Shown here: positions 37,435 to 51,264 of the stretch, in pieces | How positions within the stretch are numbered: the stretch's first letter is position 1 | Layout of the letters: each line of letters opens with the position of its first letter | Origin: Cristatella mucedo | Lineage: Eukaryota > Bryozoa > Phylactolaemata > Cristatellidae | DNA: 64,000 bases | Reading direction: 5' to 3' | Assembly (NCBI GenBank): GCA_009760855.2 | Contig: WPIO01000026.1 | Span: 3,416,501 to 3,480,500, forward strand | Program-made: the position numbers and the translations under genes | Notes under the pieces: generated by a model | Database searches by the model: none | What the model saw: only the letters and a program-made list of their open reading frames with translations | Told to the model about the DNA's origin: nothing

Positions 37435-39189
37435 AACGGTCTGCAGGACGCCGTTCTCGACCGTATTCCACTTGAATCCACCGCAAATGCATAGGAAATG
37501 GGCTTTGTGAAACTTCAATTTGAATTGCTTAATAAAAAATAGTCGTTCATATGTACCCATAAAATCTCGTGCCATTTCGCACGCGAATCCTCATGCAATC
37601 CACTGCAGGAGACAGCGACGCTCTTGGCGGGGGCTGGGTGGTAGATGTATTGGCCAGGGTCGCTTCAGTGTATTGTCCTGCATTGCCCGTTACTGTATGC
37701 GAGCAGTGCATTGCAATTGTGCGGGCTCGCTTTGAACGTAGTGCTCTATGGTATGGATTCAACTGTGGGGCTTCGAGATTTCAAGGATTTGTGGCATCGA
37801 CTCGGGCCATTGCAGTTGATTGCAATGCAGTGTCCGAGAATGTTCACAACGATAATTCTCAGGTGCAATGTAAATGGAGCATTAAGTAGGAAGAGGTCCA
37901 CACTGGAGCTATTCGAAGCCGATTTCTGGTCGACTTATGACGTGGATTGTATTTAATTGCCGAATTGTCCCGATCGTGGCTGTCAATTGCCGTGTATTGG
38001 TCGACAATAAACGTGCGAAATAGCTTGACAAGTCTGTAGGGTAATTTTGAAAACAAAGTGAAATCTTACACGCAATGAAGCTTCGTGCGCTCAATTTCTG
38101 ATCTATTGGTAGTAGACTGTAGAAGATTGCAGCATTTGGCCACCCGTGCATGTGCTATTGCAATTGATTGCTGTGCACGCTCGAGATTGCACGTACCCGA
38201 TGGGCTGAAATTATGTCGGCACACTTTGAAAACAGTGCTCTGTAGTAAAAACTCATTCCAAGTCAACCGCCAAGGCTGAATGTGTTATTAGTGTAATTAA
38301 ACATCAAGAAAAGCCTTCTTAGGAGCTCAACGCCAAGCAGTTGTAACTTGGAAAATAAACGGCATCGATAGTGACGACTCGTAAGATCACAAACGTACTT
38401 TCTATCCAAGCGTATCCGCCTTCCGTGTCGAATAAAATGGCTGCTCGCTCAAATTTGTGACGGCAAATGTATAGATAAATGCATACACATATACCTTTAT
38501 GTACATTTTGCGTGCAAATATAAATATATATAGGTATATATATACATATTTAGGCTGTTTGTATGGCGCCACGAGAGAGTTGAATCTGTATCCAGGGGCT
38601 TTACAGCTCGCTATTCTAGAATCAGATCCCAAGGGGACATGCATGGATTAAAGTATGCAAGTGCGTACTAAAGTATACTTCATAGGCCAGCATGCTAAAG
38701 CAAAATTGACTTTAAAGTCCTAGCTACCGGTTAGTAGGAGCTACGGCTAGTAAGACCTAGTTAAAGCTTCTCTGATTGTTGTTTGACCGTAGTACTTGAG
38801 AAATGTCATGCCTAGTTACATGTAGTCGCTTCCAGCTGCGCCGCCATACCCCAGTCGGCCTTACATTTGCCCACTGCTGTCAACATGCATAGTAGTTCTG
38901 CCACAGTTTAATCAACAGTTACGAACATGTATGTGAGGTGCGACCACGCTTGCCTATTGTAATTACGCTACCTTCGTCCGTTTGCTTTGCTCGATACGTT
39001 TATGGTTTATCTAAAATGGGACTCAGACGCAGCCGGTGGGGCGGCCTGAGGCTCCGCTAGTTCTGCATTAAAAGAATAGTTACATGACGCCCTGCCCGAA
39101 ATCCCCGAGAACCAGTGTGAATCACTCCAACTTGGCGGTCATCAGGCCTACTATTACACCGTCAGCCAACTTAACGCCTGTCTTTGGAT
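37435..39189. other. Unassigned intergenic DNA with a small SINE-like tail
   Basis: Only a minus-strand terminus-like stretch at about 38,550-38,605 (ttgtatggcgccacgagag, then ggggctttacag) could be recognised. It is next to an (AT)-rich run at 38,515-38,550. The rest is unassigned. Confidence 0.45.
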
Positions 39190-42100
39190 GCTCGTTCTAT
39201 GTGTAATTAACCCCTATTAATACACTTGATGGTTATTGATGGCGATCTCGACCTGGTCGCTTTAACCAAGACCTGGCAGAAATCGACTAAAAGCCCAGCT
39301 ATAACGGATACCACCCCAACGGGTTTCTCGTTTCGTAATATCCCTAGATCAACAAAAACCAGAGGGTTTGCTGTTGTCGCCCATCCCACCCTAAATTAAA
39401 AACCGTTGGCAACGCTTTCATAGCATTCTTTCGAATCTCTCGTTCAAAGTACCTCCGACAACAAGCTGCCAATGGTGGCGGTAATCTATCGCCCGCCAGA
39501 TATAATAAAGTCCTCCTTTATCCCAGATTCCTCTGATCTCATTTCAATTCTGCGTGCCAGAAATCGATCTTTCCTCGTTATGGGTGATTTCAGCAGTCAT
39601 TTCGACGACTTAACTGACGCCTTATATGTGAATTGCATGCACTGAATGACTCTTTTTCTCTTGTGGCCCATGAGCATGACGCCACTCACAAGGGTCACAC
39701 ACTCGATCAAATATTGTCACACAAGTGTATGCTATCATATCATCCCTATTATTACCGAATCCTGGCCATCTGATCGTATGCCGATCTTGTTCAATCTATA
39801 GTGTGTGCCCTCCTCTGCATCCAATATCGCATGTGAATCAAAAAACGTCAAGAACCTTAACGTCAATATTGTCCGTGCGAGAAATTCTGCTTCGTCCTTG
39901 CTTCTCAAGCCTCCATCCGAACTGTTATAATTGGTAGAATGCTGCAACATGACACTTGCTGACGCGCTTAACGAGTTTTCACAACCGACTAATGTAATGT
40001 GCACCCTCGCCCAGACGGCCTGTGGTTTACTGCAGACATTCAACTAGCTAGGTCTACTAAGCAAAAGCTTGAGGCAGCCTATACAAGATATATATAATTC
40101 AATAAGATCAGGATAATTCATAAGATCGGGATTGACTGTCCATCGTCAGGCATACGAAGGCTACTGTAAATAATGCCACTCGATCCTAGCAAAGGCTAAA
40201 TCAAGCTTCAAGTAAAATATTGTTGAGTCGCAGGTGCATACTGCTTATATCTACCATCAACCGTCTCCTTAACCGTTGCCAGATTAGCTACTTACCAATT
40301 GATCCTTTCGGTGACCTAGCCGATCGCTTCTCGAGCTTCTTTGTCAGCAACGTAGACAAGGTCAAAGAGTCCGAGCCTAGGGTTGCGGCATTCCCTAGGA
40401 ACCCCTTTCCCTAAATTAGATCTACAGAGGACTCCCGTCCATCGACTCATTCAACCATCAACACAGGACTCATTTCAATCGATTCCGCGCACTACCCCGA
40501 TGTCTACGTTTAAGGAGACCACGAGTGACCTTATCCTGAAATGTATCTCCTAGTCAAAGAAGACTACTAGTCTTCGAGGCCCAATTTCCATTGTCCTACT
40601 TCTACGATGCTTGGGTCTGCTGCTGTCAAGCAAAATTAACATGTTAAAATATCCTTAGCCTCAGGTCTTGTCCCTGCACCTTTCAAAATGGCTTTTGCCA
40701 GGCCAGTATTAAAATAGGGACGTTAGACCAAGAGGACTTGAGCAGCTTCCGTCCAGTTTTCCTTCTCCCGTTCCTATCAAAGACTGGAACGAGTTGTGGC
40801 AGACCAACTGAACTCATATATTAAGATGTCAAATCTAGAAAGTAAGTTCCCGTCTGGGTTTAGAGCGAATCCCTCCACAGAGTTAGAATTGCTTAGGGTG
40901 TAACGACCTGATAAATGCAGACTAAGGGCAAGTCTCCCTGCTTATCATGCTTGATCTTTCGGTAGCTTTTGATCATTTGGCATACTATTTGGCATACTAT
41001 TCGGCATACTATTGATCATAAAGTCTTCTTGAGCGTCTTCAATGTCGCATGGACATCGCTGGAACTGCATAGCAATGGTTTACGTCCTATCTCAGTGGGA
41101 GACTCCACAGTATTTATGTGAACGGACAAAGATCATCCGAGAAATCACTTAAATACGGGGTACCTCAGGGCTATGTGCTTGGTCTGCTTTTTCGCAGTTT
41201 ATACTCTCCCTCTTGCCGATGTGATCGCCAAGCATAATCTAGGCTTTCACTTCTATGCAGATGACACCTACATGTACCTTTGATCTTTGATCTCTCCCAG
41301 CCCTCGAGCACATTAAAATCTCTACACAACCTTGCTGCATGTTTTGCTGACGTCTGCACATGGATGGCAGCAACATTTCTTAAATTGAATAATGACAGAA
41401 CTAACCCACTAGTTATGGGCAAACCCAGTGTGATTATAAAATTGGAAAACCTGACACTCACTATCGGTTCTGTCAGCATATCTCCTGTTGAATATGCATG
41501 CAATCTAGGTATCCTGTTCCAAAGTTACCTTAAATTACACGACCATACCAGCTCCACAGTCAAGTTTTCCTACTTTCAATTTATATAACATTTCTAAAAT
41601 TTGGGCTTATTTAGACAGGGATACCACATCTAAATTGGTCGATGCATTTTTGACATCCCGTCTTGACGTCTGTAACTCACTGCTTGCTGGCCTGCCGGCG
41701 TGTGCAATCAGGCGCTTACAGTTGATGAAAACTCTGTAGCTAGGCTCGTCTCTCGTAAGTGTCGTAGTTGCCACATCGTACCACTTCTTGCCAACATGCA
41801 CTGGCTTCCAATCAAGCAGCGCATCGACTTCGTGGTCCCGTTACTCACTTTTAGTTACCTTCATTCTCTTGCTCCAGTCTACCTATCAGAACTACTCCCC
41901 ACCAGGCGAAGAATCGTACAACGCTCCGCTCTGACTATCATCGCCATACCTCATACAAACCTCAAAACGGTTGCAGACCGTTCCGTTAATTCCTGTGCTC
42001 TGAAAGCGTGGAACTCACTACTGACGTAATTCACAACGTCCCCTGACATGACGACATTTAAAAAGAAGCTTACAACGCACATTTTTATTACAGCATTTTG

Positions 42101-42275
42101 TGGGTCTTTGTGATTTGATCTTCGTGTGCATTTACTGCTTATACTGCGTCTGCTGCTTTTGGATGTTACAACCAAGTATTTGATAATACTTTATATGCAG
42201 CATCTGCAAAGTGCCTAGAAAGAGATTCAGTTCTTGAAGGGCGCTGTACAAATGTATTACTATTATATAATGCAC
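39190..42275 (+). mobile_element. LINE family A copy 7, longest plus-strand copy, broken
   Basis: The order is endonuclease-like segments (TKTWQKSTKSPA, TTPTGFSF at 39,230-39,330; YRPPDIIKSSF near 39,490), then the region matching the RT N-terminus (40,400-41,050), then the catalytic FYADD (about 41,251-41,265), FLKLNNDRTNPLVMG, and the C-terminal region (ANMHWLPIKQRIDF). The 3' stem-loop (gcaaagtgcctagaaagag, then gggcgctgtacaaatg) sits at 42,205-42,260. Many stops and frameshifts are present. A 12-base tandem triplication (ttggcatactat) lies at 40,975-41,013 inside the RT. The UTR is of the C subtype. Confidence 0.85.
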
Positions 42276-42439
42276 AAGTACGCACACAGATTCAAAGACA
42301 CGCTCACATGGGCAGGAGGAATAGTGACTGAAACAGACACGTCTTGAACTGAGACTTATATGATGCAAGATCAGTATGGATGTGACACTTAGCTGTGCCC
42401 TTAACGAGTATGCTTCCGAACATCCTGACTGTATATAGA

Positions 42440-43580
42440 GTCACGGAGAAATCCTTTCAATTTACAAAATATCAAAAGATGTGCCGTGTTAAGCGAAATC
42501 TTGAGCGCAGCTTTAAGAAGTCTGGACATGATGACGAATTTGCTAATTTCAAAGAGTTCCTGTGAGTTTACGCCCGGAAGCTTAGAAAATCCAGGGCTTT
42601 TTTTCGAAAACTAAAGTCCTGCCAGTCACAGACAAAACAGATTTATCAGAGGGTTTACAATTTTCTGGCCAATCCTGAAAGGTCTCAACCCATAGATATT
42701 GACGACTCGGCAGACACTTTTTCACCGAAACAATTGTATACATCCGTGCCGCCCTCAAGCCCCTTCGACTAAAGCAATTGTTGAATCGCGTCTGTGACCT
42801 TCCTTAAGAGATTTTCCGAGGTTTCTGCAGGCAATGTGGCTACCTTAATAAATTCTAGTAAAAAGAGCTCGTCTCCTCAAGACCCTATACCATCTCCTCC
42901 GTCGTCTTCACCGGCAGACCAATTTATCCCAGCCATAATTTAGATTCGTAATGCGACTCTAGAAAATGGGATTGTACCCAAGTACTTCAAATCGGCCATC
43001 GTTAGACCGATACTTGAAAATCCTGGATTGGATTCAGAGGCATATGCAAACTATTCCCCATCTTTTCTTCTCCCTTTTTAATCAAAGATTCTTGAAAAAA
43101 CAGCTCGTAGCACTGATTGAAAAGAGTGGATTTTCAGTAAAATTTCAGTCTGGATTCAAGCAGCAGCACTCCACTGAAACTGCTCTCTTCCTAGTAAACA
43201 ATTAAATCCTATGCACCAACGATGACGGGAATGTCGCTGCACTAGCGCTGCTAGATCTATCGCCTTATTTCGATACTATTGATCACGATATCCTTTTTGA
43301 GCGATTACGAACATCGATTGGTCTGGCAGACTAGGCACTTTTGTGGTTCAAATCGTTCTTGTCCGGTCGAGTTCAATCTGTGTATGTGGAAGTCAGGTCA
43401 TATCCACCAGACACTTGTGGGGTCCCGCGAGGGTCTGTCCTTGGTCCTCTGCTGTTCTCCATTTATAATGAGCCTCTGGGAAAAGTGAATCGGGCCCACA
43501 GAGTAGGCCATACATTTCATACTAACTATACTCTGCTGCATTTGTCATTTAAATAATCGGAATCTTCTGAACCACTAATA
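42440..43580 (+). mobile_element. LINE family B copy 3, 3'-truncated
   Basis: It covers the region before and at the start of the RT: FQSGFKQQHSTETALF (about 43,150), ALLDLSP-type sequence and the SGRVQSVYV region, with GVPRGSVLGPLLFSIY near 43,420. It stops near 43,580, at what was the YADD region (FHTNYT). It overlaps only the start of copy 1. Stops and shifts are frequent. Confidence 0.8.
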
Positions 43581-44690
43581 TACTAAAAGCTTGCCTGGCA
43601 GAAATTGGCATACTGCCTGGCAGACTGCCGAGCCTAGAGTGCTTAGTCAATGGAGTAGAATCGGTAAAGACGGAAAAGTTAAAGCCTATTTCAAAATTAT
43701 ATTTGAAAATATTCTTATAGAATACAAATAAATCTAGTTTCGTGAAATTTATTCCTCAGCGCCGGGTAGAGAGCTTTGAGTTGCCTTTATGGAACGTACA
43801 GACGTGCTGATCATCTTTAAATATTTTATCAACTATATAGTGAGCCCTCCAGTAAATAATCACAGGCAGATTCAGATTTATTAATTTCCGTCGCTTACCG
43901 ATGGCAGGCGCAGCGAGGCATGCTTAATTTCAAGTATAAGAGGGTATGATGGAGCTACATTTGCAAATTAGCAAGTTATCTCCCCATCCCGTTTTGACAC
44001 GATACTTTTTATCGATGTTCCGTCGTAAGAGTACTGTAAATATACCGACGGGCATATTCTTCGCATTACTGCTACGATAAACTCATTGACTTATTAAACA
44101 GCTAGAGCACGCGCCTCAGCAACCATGCCTGGGAATCAGCCCACTCGTGAGCCGAGCCGGTCAGCGAGCCGGCGACGCGCCCGTTCTGTTGCCGCCGGCT
44201 GCCGATCGAGCATTTGACCGGCGCCAGCTGGCAGCACGCGTCGTCAGGCGTCACGCGTCTTTCGAGCTTTTCTCCTCGAGCCGCTCGCAGCCCTCGGCGG
44301 GCGCTTGGCTCGGCGGTCGGCCGGAGCCCGCTCAACGCTTACTGGCCGAACCTGTGCTGAAAGTAGCGACCAGAGCCGACCTATTAGTCGGCGGCAAGGC
44401 GCCACCGGAAATCGGCTCGATCGATGCAAGCAGACAAGCTGCGCAGCACGCGAAAGCTGCTGACCACTCGAGTGCCTTTGGACGCCCGGGGACAAAGACA
44501 AAAATGGCGCCTCGCCCCCTTGTCAAAAATCGCTGCAAAATAGCTCCACCACATAAGAAATGCGAAAAAACGCACGCTATCAGCCATATCGAGTCGAAAA
44601 AGTTTTACTAACTGCAGTAAAGATAGAAGGTAGCTATCACAGCTTTAACTTTGGCAATTTTTTCTGGCCCTGAACGTGGCAAACTGGTCT
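43581..44690. other. Unassigned DNA; GC-rich patch at 44,100-44,520
   Basis: A GC-rich island of about 400 bases has overlapping open frames on both strands and no recognisable domain. I do not call a gene. Confidence 0.4.
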
Positions 44691-47590
44691 ATTGCAGTTT
44701 GAAAGTCAATAAATTACAGTGTTTCTTTCTCTATGCTTAATAAGGCCAAATCAGACAACCGATCTTGCCTCATAGATGCTCTCAGATAAAACATTATTAA
44801 CCTCACCTTTCTAGAGGAACGTTCACAACTGGCAACTGATACAGCTATAGTGAGAAGAACTTGCGAGGCAACTCACAGATTCTGAACACATCTTTTCCGT
44901 AACTGACAATGAAAGACATGAGTTCCAGTGGGGTATTTGGTGCCGAGTCGCGACGGGTGGCAAGAAGCATTTTAAAGTAGCACATTTTGTTGTCCAGCTC
45001 TACACCATCAGCGTCTGAACAATAGAAGCCTACAAGATCTTCGCATTGTTGGTAGAGTGTGGTCTGGTCAAGTGTCTTCAAAAGCTACCCAACCTACAAC
45101 ACAATACCAAACGTGATATCAATATTTGTGAGCCGGGAAAACGTAGTTACAATTTCTTGTCGGAGATAATCTATGCCTATATATGATAAATATGATAATA
45201 TTCTCCATTATCATTTAAATACCTTCCTGTGCCGTGAGACCAACATCTTGAAAAGGTTCTACGGGCATTTGCGTCCATTGGTAGATTTTTCGTTCAACTG
45301 CAACTCGCCACAATATACATCTCCTTTTGGCATCTAGTAGTGACTCATAGCACCGATCTTCTTGAATTCTTGGCAAATCAATCTCAAGAAAGTGGACGTT
45401 ACAACAGGCGTCTTTGAATCCTGCAGTCTTTTCTGAACGCGGTTTATCTTCCTTAAGATGCTATACCAAAATGGCAACGGAGCCAAGTAGCTAAGAGTTC
45501 AAAATACACTGTATAAGACTGCCAGCTTCACTTCTTGTTTCAAGTCTTCCATTTGCCTCATCAAACAGTTGCTCCAAAATACCGCAGCAGCCTCCGCAGC
45601 CGCTGCAGCCTCCACTCTCGCACTCCAACTTGCTGCAGAGTCACGTTTGATAGTGATGGCTAAGACTTTCTTCAGTTCTTCCCACCTCAGAGTTGATCTT
45701 AAAAAATCTAGGTGCTCTCTACTTTTCAAAAAGGTAGCAACAATGGAATTTCGACTAGCAGCACGAACTCCTGTGACTATCACAGTTTACGAAAATTGCA
45801 TTCTTATTTCTGAGCAGTATTCTCTTTTGGGTAACCGACAGGTGGCCTGAGGTGACTGCTAAGTTGTCGTAGCACTGCAACCTGCAATCCTGCAACACAA
45901 TTTTTATCAGATTCAAGTTTGTCTGAAATGATAAACCACAGTTGCTGCTCCATCTTTATCGTAGATCTGAAGAAAGCCCAGAAAAGACTCTTTGATGATG
46001 ATTGCTTCGTTGGCTTAAGCAACGTCGACATATCCAATCTCCTCGAGCTGTGCCAAATCAGGAGTTCAGTCAAATAGAATTCCATAGTACTTGTTTCGCC
46101 GTATGTTACAGAGTAGCTTTTCTTTGACTGTGGATGCAAGTATAATAAGGACCTCATTTTGGTTTTGAGGGGAAAATAAGAGAATGACTTCGGATTCTTT
46201 CTTGGGTGGTCTAGGTGTGATTGCAGTAGAAGAGAATCGTATTGAGCTAGAAAATGAAGAAGACCCAAGAAGTTTCCAGTGTTGTTCTCACCAGCCAGGC
46301 CAAGACTCTCTCGGTGACCACGAATTCTAGGTTGTGAGAAATCAAGAACTCGATGCAGCTGGGAACTCTCTGTAGAACTTCTTGCCATTTCTGTTTTAAA
46401 GAAAAGACTTGTGCGCCAACAGCACTGTCTATTCCACTTTCTCTGAGAAGTCTCCTCTCTTTTTAAAACCACGTGGTGAAAGCTTGACTTTGAGAAGGGC
46501 TGTTTTCGTGGGCAACTAATTTTTTTAGGTTGCCCCCACTGGCTGAACCCATTTGCCAATTCAAGTGAAGATCGGGACTTGTGGGTGGACATAGGGAGGA
46601 AGAGAAATCAGCGGAAGCAATATGCCGAACGTTTTGAGGGGGAGTAGACCAGCCAGGTCCAGCTAACTTTATGCCCGTTAACAAGTTGCCTCTTGAACCA
46701 CCAGACTGTGCTCATGGCTCGACCACTTTTTCCAGAAAATGAACCTTCTTTATTCTGAAATGGGTTTGATCCTCGCAGTACAGGTTCAGTTCGAAGTTTC
46801 TGCGGAATGACGTGTAATACGGAAGCTTCATCAAACTTCAGGCAGCCAACATCTTGCAGAGTCACCACTTGGAAAATTGCAGTATATTCCGTATCTTCTT
46901 CTCTGGCGGTAGGTCGGTGCCTGCCCCCCCCATGGTCCCCCATGGTGACTGTCGTTGTTTTCAAAGAGCGAAGCTTCTTTTTTTTCGTGAAGCTTTCACT
47001 TAGCAGGCTGCTGGTTTCGCCCGTGTTGTCGTGCTTTCTGCCACCTTCACCTCCTCTTTTTCCTCATTTTTCTTAATTGCGTCACTGTCTCCGCCGCTCT
47101 GCCGCCTGCTCACGTCCTCCTTAATATGCTCTCCAATATTCGCTCTGTGATTGTCAACATGTTCCTGGTGCTTTTCTGTGCCTCCACTGTTCTTCAGCTT
47201 TGCCTTATTCGCAAAGCCTTCCGCGCACCTTGCGGGACTTGCTTTTTTCTTCTCCTCAAGTTTTCGTTCTCTCTCTCTGCTGTGCTGGGCGCCCCCGTGA
47301 CTGGGCTCCTTTTGGCGCCGCCTTGACCTTTGGCGCCCGCTGACGTCTGCCCCAACCGCCCCCTTGCAGCGCCACTGCCACTGACAGCGGCAACTAGGAG
47401 GGTAGCCCGATACGCCGAGTGAGAACGCTAAAGAAAGCGCAAACGAGCACGCCGGCTCCTTGCACGACGGCATATGCTCGAAACGCCGCTGCTGGTTTAG
47501 CCGTCGTCTGGGAACGACGCGCACCAGACAGCAGCTGCAGCAGACATTATTTTGGACCGTGCCGTCCGGGTCCGCAGGCTTTTCCATCGA
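44690..47590 (-). pseudogene. Degraded hAT-type transposase, ZMYM1/DUF4371-like
   Basis: Read on the minus strand, the order matches the family. A charged N-terminal region (47,587-47,000) comes first. A TTF-type zinc-finger start (KRQLVNGHKVS, WLVYSPSKRSAYC; about 46,690-46,610) follows. Next are KKLVAHENSPS (about 46,500) and IRGHRESL then NNTGNFLGLLHFLAQYD (about 46,340-46,240). The DUF4371-like centre (46,100-45,850) and an alanine-rich helix region (45,600) come after. ELMSFIVSYGKDVFRICELP (about 44,900) and the hAT C-terminal dimerisation motif RLSDLALLSIE (about 44,731-44,763) end it. At least three frameshifts and several stops show it is inactive. Terminal inverted repeats were not identified. 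Confidence 0.75.
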
Positions 47591-47857
47591 GCGATTCTGC
47601 CCGGAGTCCGGAGCGTTCTGCTAGCGGCAGCGAATAGGCAAGCGAGTAGTGACCCGTACGAGACCCGGGGAGACTGCGGTGCTGCGTATTTTTTCTGCTG
47701 CCGCTCACCGCCTACTTCGGCCGCCACTAACAGAGCTTTGCTTAAAGCCGCGTCGAACGAGGCCCAATTAGGACGTGCATATCGCTCATTTGGGCCCATT
47801 TTTGGCCTACTAGAGTGCAGGGCGAAACTACTAGTTCTCTCCACGCCCCTGTCCCTC

Positions 47858-48121
<264 letters not shown>

Positions 48122-48179
48122 TGTTATTTCCTTCCCCCTTTTCTCGTTTGACTAATAGCGGTTCCTGAATTATAAATAT

Positions 48180-48295
48180 AATTCATTTTCATTTATATAG
48201 CGCCCTAAGAGAACTTAATCTCTATTCAGGCGCTTTATATATGCCTCGGGGCTCGAGCCCACGACCTCGGACAACTAATGGGACCCGGATATAAT
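48180..48295 (-). mobile_element. SINE family 1, copy d, with an extra tail copy
   Basis: On the minus strand the head (ccgaggtcgtgggctcgagc) and body (ataaagcgcctgaatagag, then tagggcgctatataaatg) are clear. A second partial terminus follows at 48,325-48,360. Confidence 0.8.
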
Positions 48296-48394
48296 AAATA
48301 AATATCAATCATATGACATTTAAATATCGCACCCTAAGAGAACTTAATTTCTATCAGCAACTTACCCCAGGCCCCGACGATATGAGGTAATCTA

Positions 48395-48800
48395 TCTCTA
48401 CTAATTAAAGCGAGAAAGTCCGTCCTTTCGTCCGTCGCGCGGCACGATGGCGTCGCGCGGCACGATGGCGCAGCATTGTTTTCCCTGACGGAGCTAGTAT
48501 AACTCAGTGAAGCGAGTCTACAAGCAGTGACCTGCTTGTATTTATATAAAATAGCTGGACACCCGAAGCCAGCAGTTAGCCAGTTTTGATATATACGGTC
48601 AGTGAAGTGATTTGCACGAGTCTATAGCCGGTACTGTATAGTGATGCCTCTCTATCGCCATGAAATGGACCGACTGCATTAACGACGTAGACTCGTCATA
48701 TTAAGCTATGCGTGCTCTTTATTGCTGCCGTGCTCTGCTACCATCGGAATACTTGCATATATAGAGGCAGCTTCGTGCGAGTCATTAGTCATGCTTCGAG
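48395..48800 (+). mobile_element. Possible Helitron-like 5' end
   Basis: TCTCTACTAATTAAAGCG at 48,395 followed by agaaagtccgtcc resembles 5' ends of Helitrons (TC start, TCTCTACTA) and is preceded by A, as expected for insertion between A and T. No CTRR end with a preceding hairpin was found, so the right limit is only nominal. An 18-base tandem duplication (gtcgcgcggcacgatggc) is at about 48,435-48,471. Confidence 0.35.
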
Positions 48801-48940
48801 GCGCCGACTCGACCTATGTTCGTCACTCATCAGGCAAGGACCAGCCTCTTTAAGATCACGCGTTTGCGGCCGGAGAACTTGAGTGCAGGAGTCGCCACAG
48901 TGCTGCAGTACTGCTCACTCTCTGCTTCAAGTGCTCTATT

Positions 48941-48945
<5 letters not shown>

Positions 48946-49030
<85 letters not shown>

Positions 49031-49230
49031 ACCCTCTCCTTCATTTCCCTCTCAATATTCTTTTTTTTTCTGCCCACTCTATCCTTTCTTCCTAATTCTT
49101 TCTCTTCCTCTCTCCCTCCACCTATCTTTAGCTGTCTCTCTTTTTCTCTTTCCTCTCGCTCTCTATCCCTCTCTCATCTCCCTATTTACCCGACGCTCTT
49201 TCTCTCGCTCCTTAATTTTTTTCTCTCACT
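48946..49230 (+). repeat. (CT)n microsatellite with degenerate flank
   Basis: Pure TC repeat to about 49,027, then imperfect pyrimidine-rich sequence to about 49,230. Confidence 0.95.
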
Positions 49231-49514
49231 CTTATCTGTCAGGTCAAGCTGCAACTCTTTGGATGACGGCTGCGTCAGTGAAAAGCCGCCCGGTTGGTTT
49301 AAATGAAGCGGGGGTGGGATGGGGGCAGTGTCTGAATGCTGCATCAATGCTATCCACCCAGTGGCTTCCAGTGGGCGGGCTACTGCCCACCTGAAATCTG
49401 CAATCTGCAAAGGCGCAGCTCTGACTAATTGCCATGTAAAGCGCGACTACTCAAGCCGCAGCGAACTGGCAAAATATACATCTACACGCGACTAAACCAT
49501 GACGATACATGCTG

Positions 49515-49675
49515 ATTTAACAGCCTCTTTTGTATTGCGGCAGAGGATCCCTTAAGGTTACCACCACCGCTTGCGGCGGCAATAAAGGATCGTCCACCGC
49601 CGGATTCGAACCCACGACCTCGGGACCGAGGTCATGGGGTAAAGTAACCTACCGCCTTACCTAGCCGGCCATTAC
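49515..49675 (-). mobile_element. SINE family 2, copy b
   Basis: On the minus strand the head reads ggccggctaggtaaggcggt and includes a perfect B-box-like ggttcgaatcc. The body is cggtggtggtaaccttaag, then acaaaagaggctgttaaatc. It is the best-preserved copy of this family. Confidence 0.8.
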
Positions 49676-51165
49676 GGACAATGTATTTGTGCCTAACAGC
49701 GGGAATTAGGGCCGAATTCCACGCAGCGGGTTACAGGTCTGTTAACTGCCTTCTGCGTCGACACGTGCTTACTGTACGCTCGTCGAAGGGCCAAGCTTTA
49801 AGTCTACATCGAGGCCCAGGCGGTGAGCAGACATCTGGGGCCATAAATGAGAGACTAAACCACAAGCAGACATTAAAAGCAGTAGTCCAAATCAAAGGGT
49901 GCTAAAACGTCCTGAGCACGATTAGCGAACAGCAAAGGAGAACGAGCAGCAGAACCTGACCGCGATCGCTGGCATATGGCTTTAGTTGGTTTTACCTAGG
50001 GCGCCTAGATCAACGGGGGTGTGAACGTTGCCAGGAAGATTTACTGGGACCAATTATTTAAGACGAAGGAAGCGGTGGGGTTAGTCCGACGGCAAAGCCT
50101 ACTTAGGTCCTAAAATAGCCTGAAGCGACATGCGACCGAAGACACGAACTGGCGAGAAAACACGAACTGGCGAGGGACAGAAGACACGAACTGGTGAGTA
50201 GGCCGACGAGTAATGCGAGTTGCACTAACCGCGATGCTAAGCTGGTGGGCATTCGCGAGGATGCCATCGGCCAAGGTTTTCAAGGAATTAACGAAAGAGG
50301 CGAACCTAGGAATAGCCAGCCAGAGTTGGGTCCGAGAGAATAATTGCTGCACTGCACTGCACAAGTTTGGGTGCAGCAGCTTAAGTAGCTAAAGTCAGAG
50401 TGTAGCCTCCGAGAGACGGGAGGGACCGAACTTATGGTGACGAGAAGGCAAGTCCCACTTACATTTCGACGCCGTGTTCCTACTCTGCTAGCAGCCTGTA
50501 TCTGGTTGAGCTGTAGGGGTTCGCCTTATGGGTGTGGACTGTCGCTAGCGTTCGCAGGCATAACGTAGGGGTCCGCTATACCGCGATTCCGTCGTTCTTT
50601 TTGTTTAAACCGGTGGAACCGCTTCGAGCCCCACAAAGTGCTTGCTCTGGTGCATACCCCCCCGAAATTACCGGCACACAACAAGCTGCCCCTTTCGGCG
50701 CCCATATATGGTTGAGTATATTTTAACCGCACACCAGTCCCGACAGTCAAAGTATCCCGGCAGGGCACGAGGGGAGCCTTCGTGGTTACATGTATTGTTG
50801 CGCCGCCAGGCGCCATTGAGTATCGTCACCTGTCTCCTCGCTAACACCGCGGAACAGAGTAGAAAAGGCCAGCATCTTGAGGTTCTCTCGGTCTGGAACT
50901 CAGCGGAGAGCAGGTAGCAGCGGTCGTAAAGAAACGACAGCAGCAGTAGTCACCATCACCAGCTTCAATCCTGGTGATATGAACGATCCTTTTGTGACAG
51001 CAGTCTCACAACTTCTATAGTAAAATAGATTCGGACTCGGCGCTGAAGACCGCTGGGGCACTTTCCAATATTGACGTCACGCTGGTAGAATACGATCGAG
51101 CCGAAGCCGGCTAGGATCTAAGGCCCGTAAGAAAATGCAGCTCAGTCGCAAGCACTAACTGAACG

Positions 51166-51167
<2 letters not shown>
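49676..51167. other. Unassigned DNA
   Basis: The only structure noted is a short tandem repeat of gacacgaactggcgag-type units at 50,140-50,195. No gene is supported. Confidence 0.45.

Positions 51168-51261
<94 letters not shown>
51168..51261 (+). repeat. (CT)n microsatellite
   Basis: Uninterrupted TC repeat of about 94 bases. Confidence 0.98.

Positions 51262-51264
<3 letters not shown>

Noticed and set aside
37126-37494. A protein-coding exon
   Set aside because: It is an internal LINE A fragment, matching 26,170-26,450.
49600-49660. A genuine tRNA gene, suggested by a perfect B-box
   Set aside because: It is joined to a repeated body shared with 33,262-33,432 and contains a non-tRNA hairpin, so it is a SINE head.
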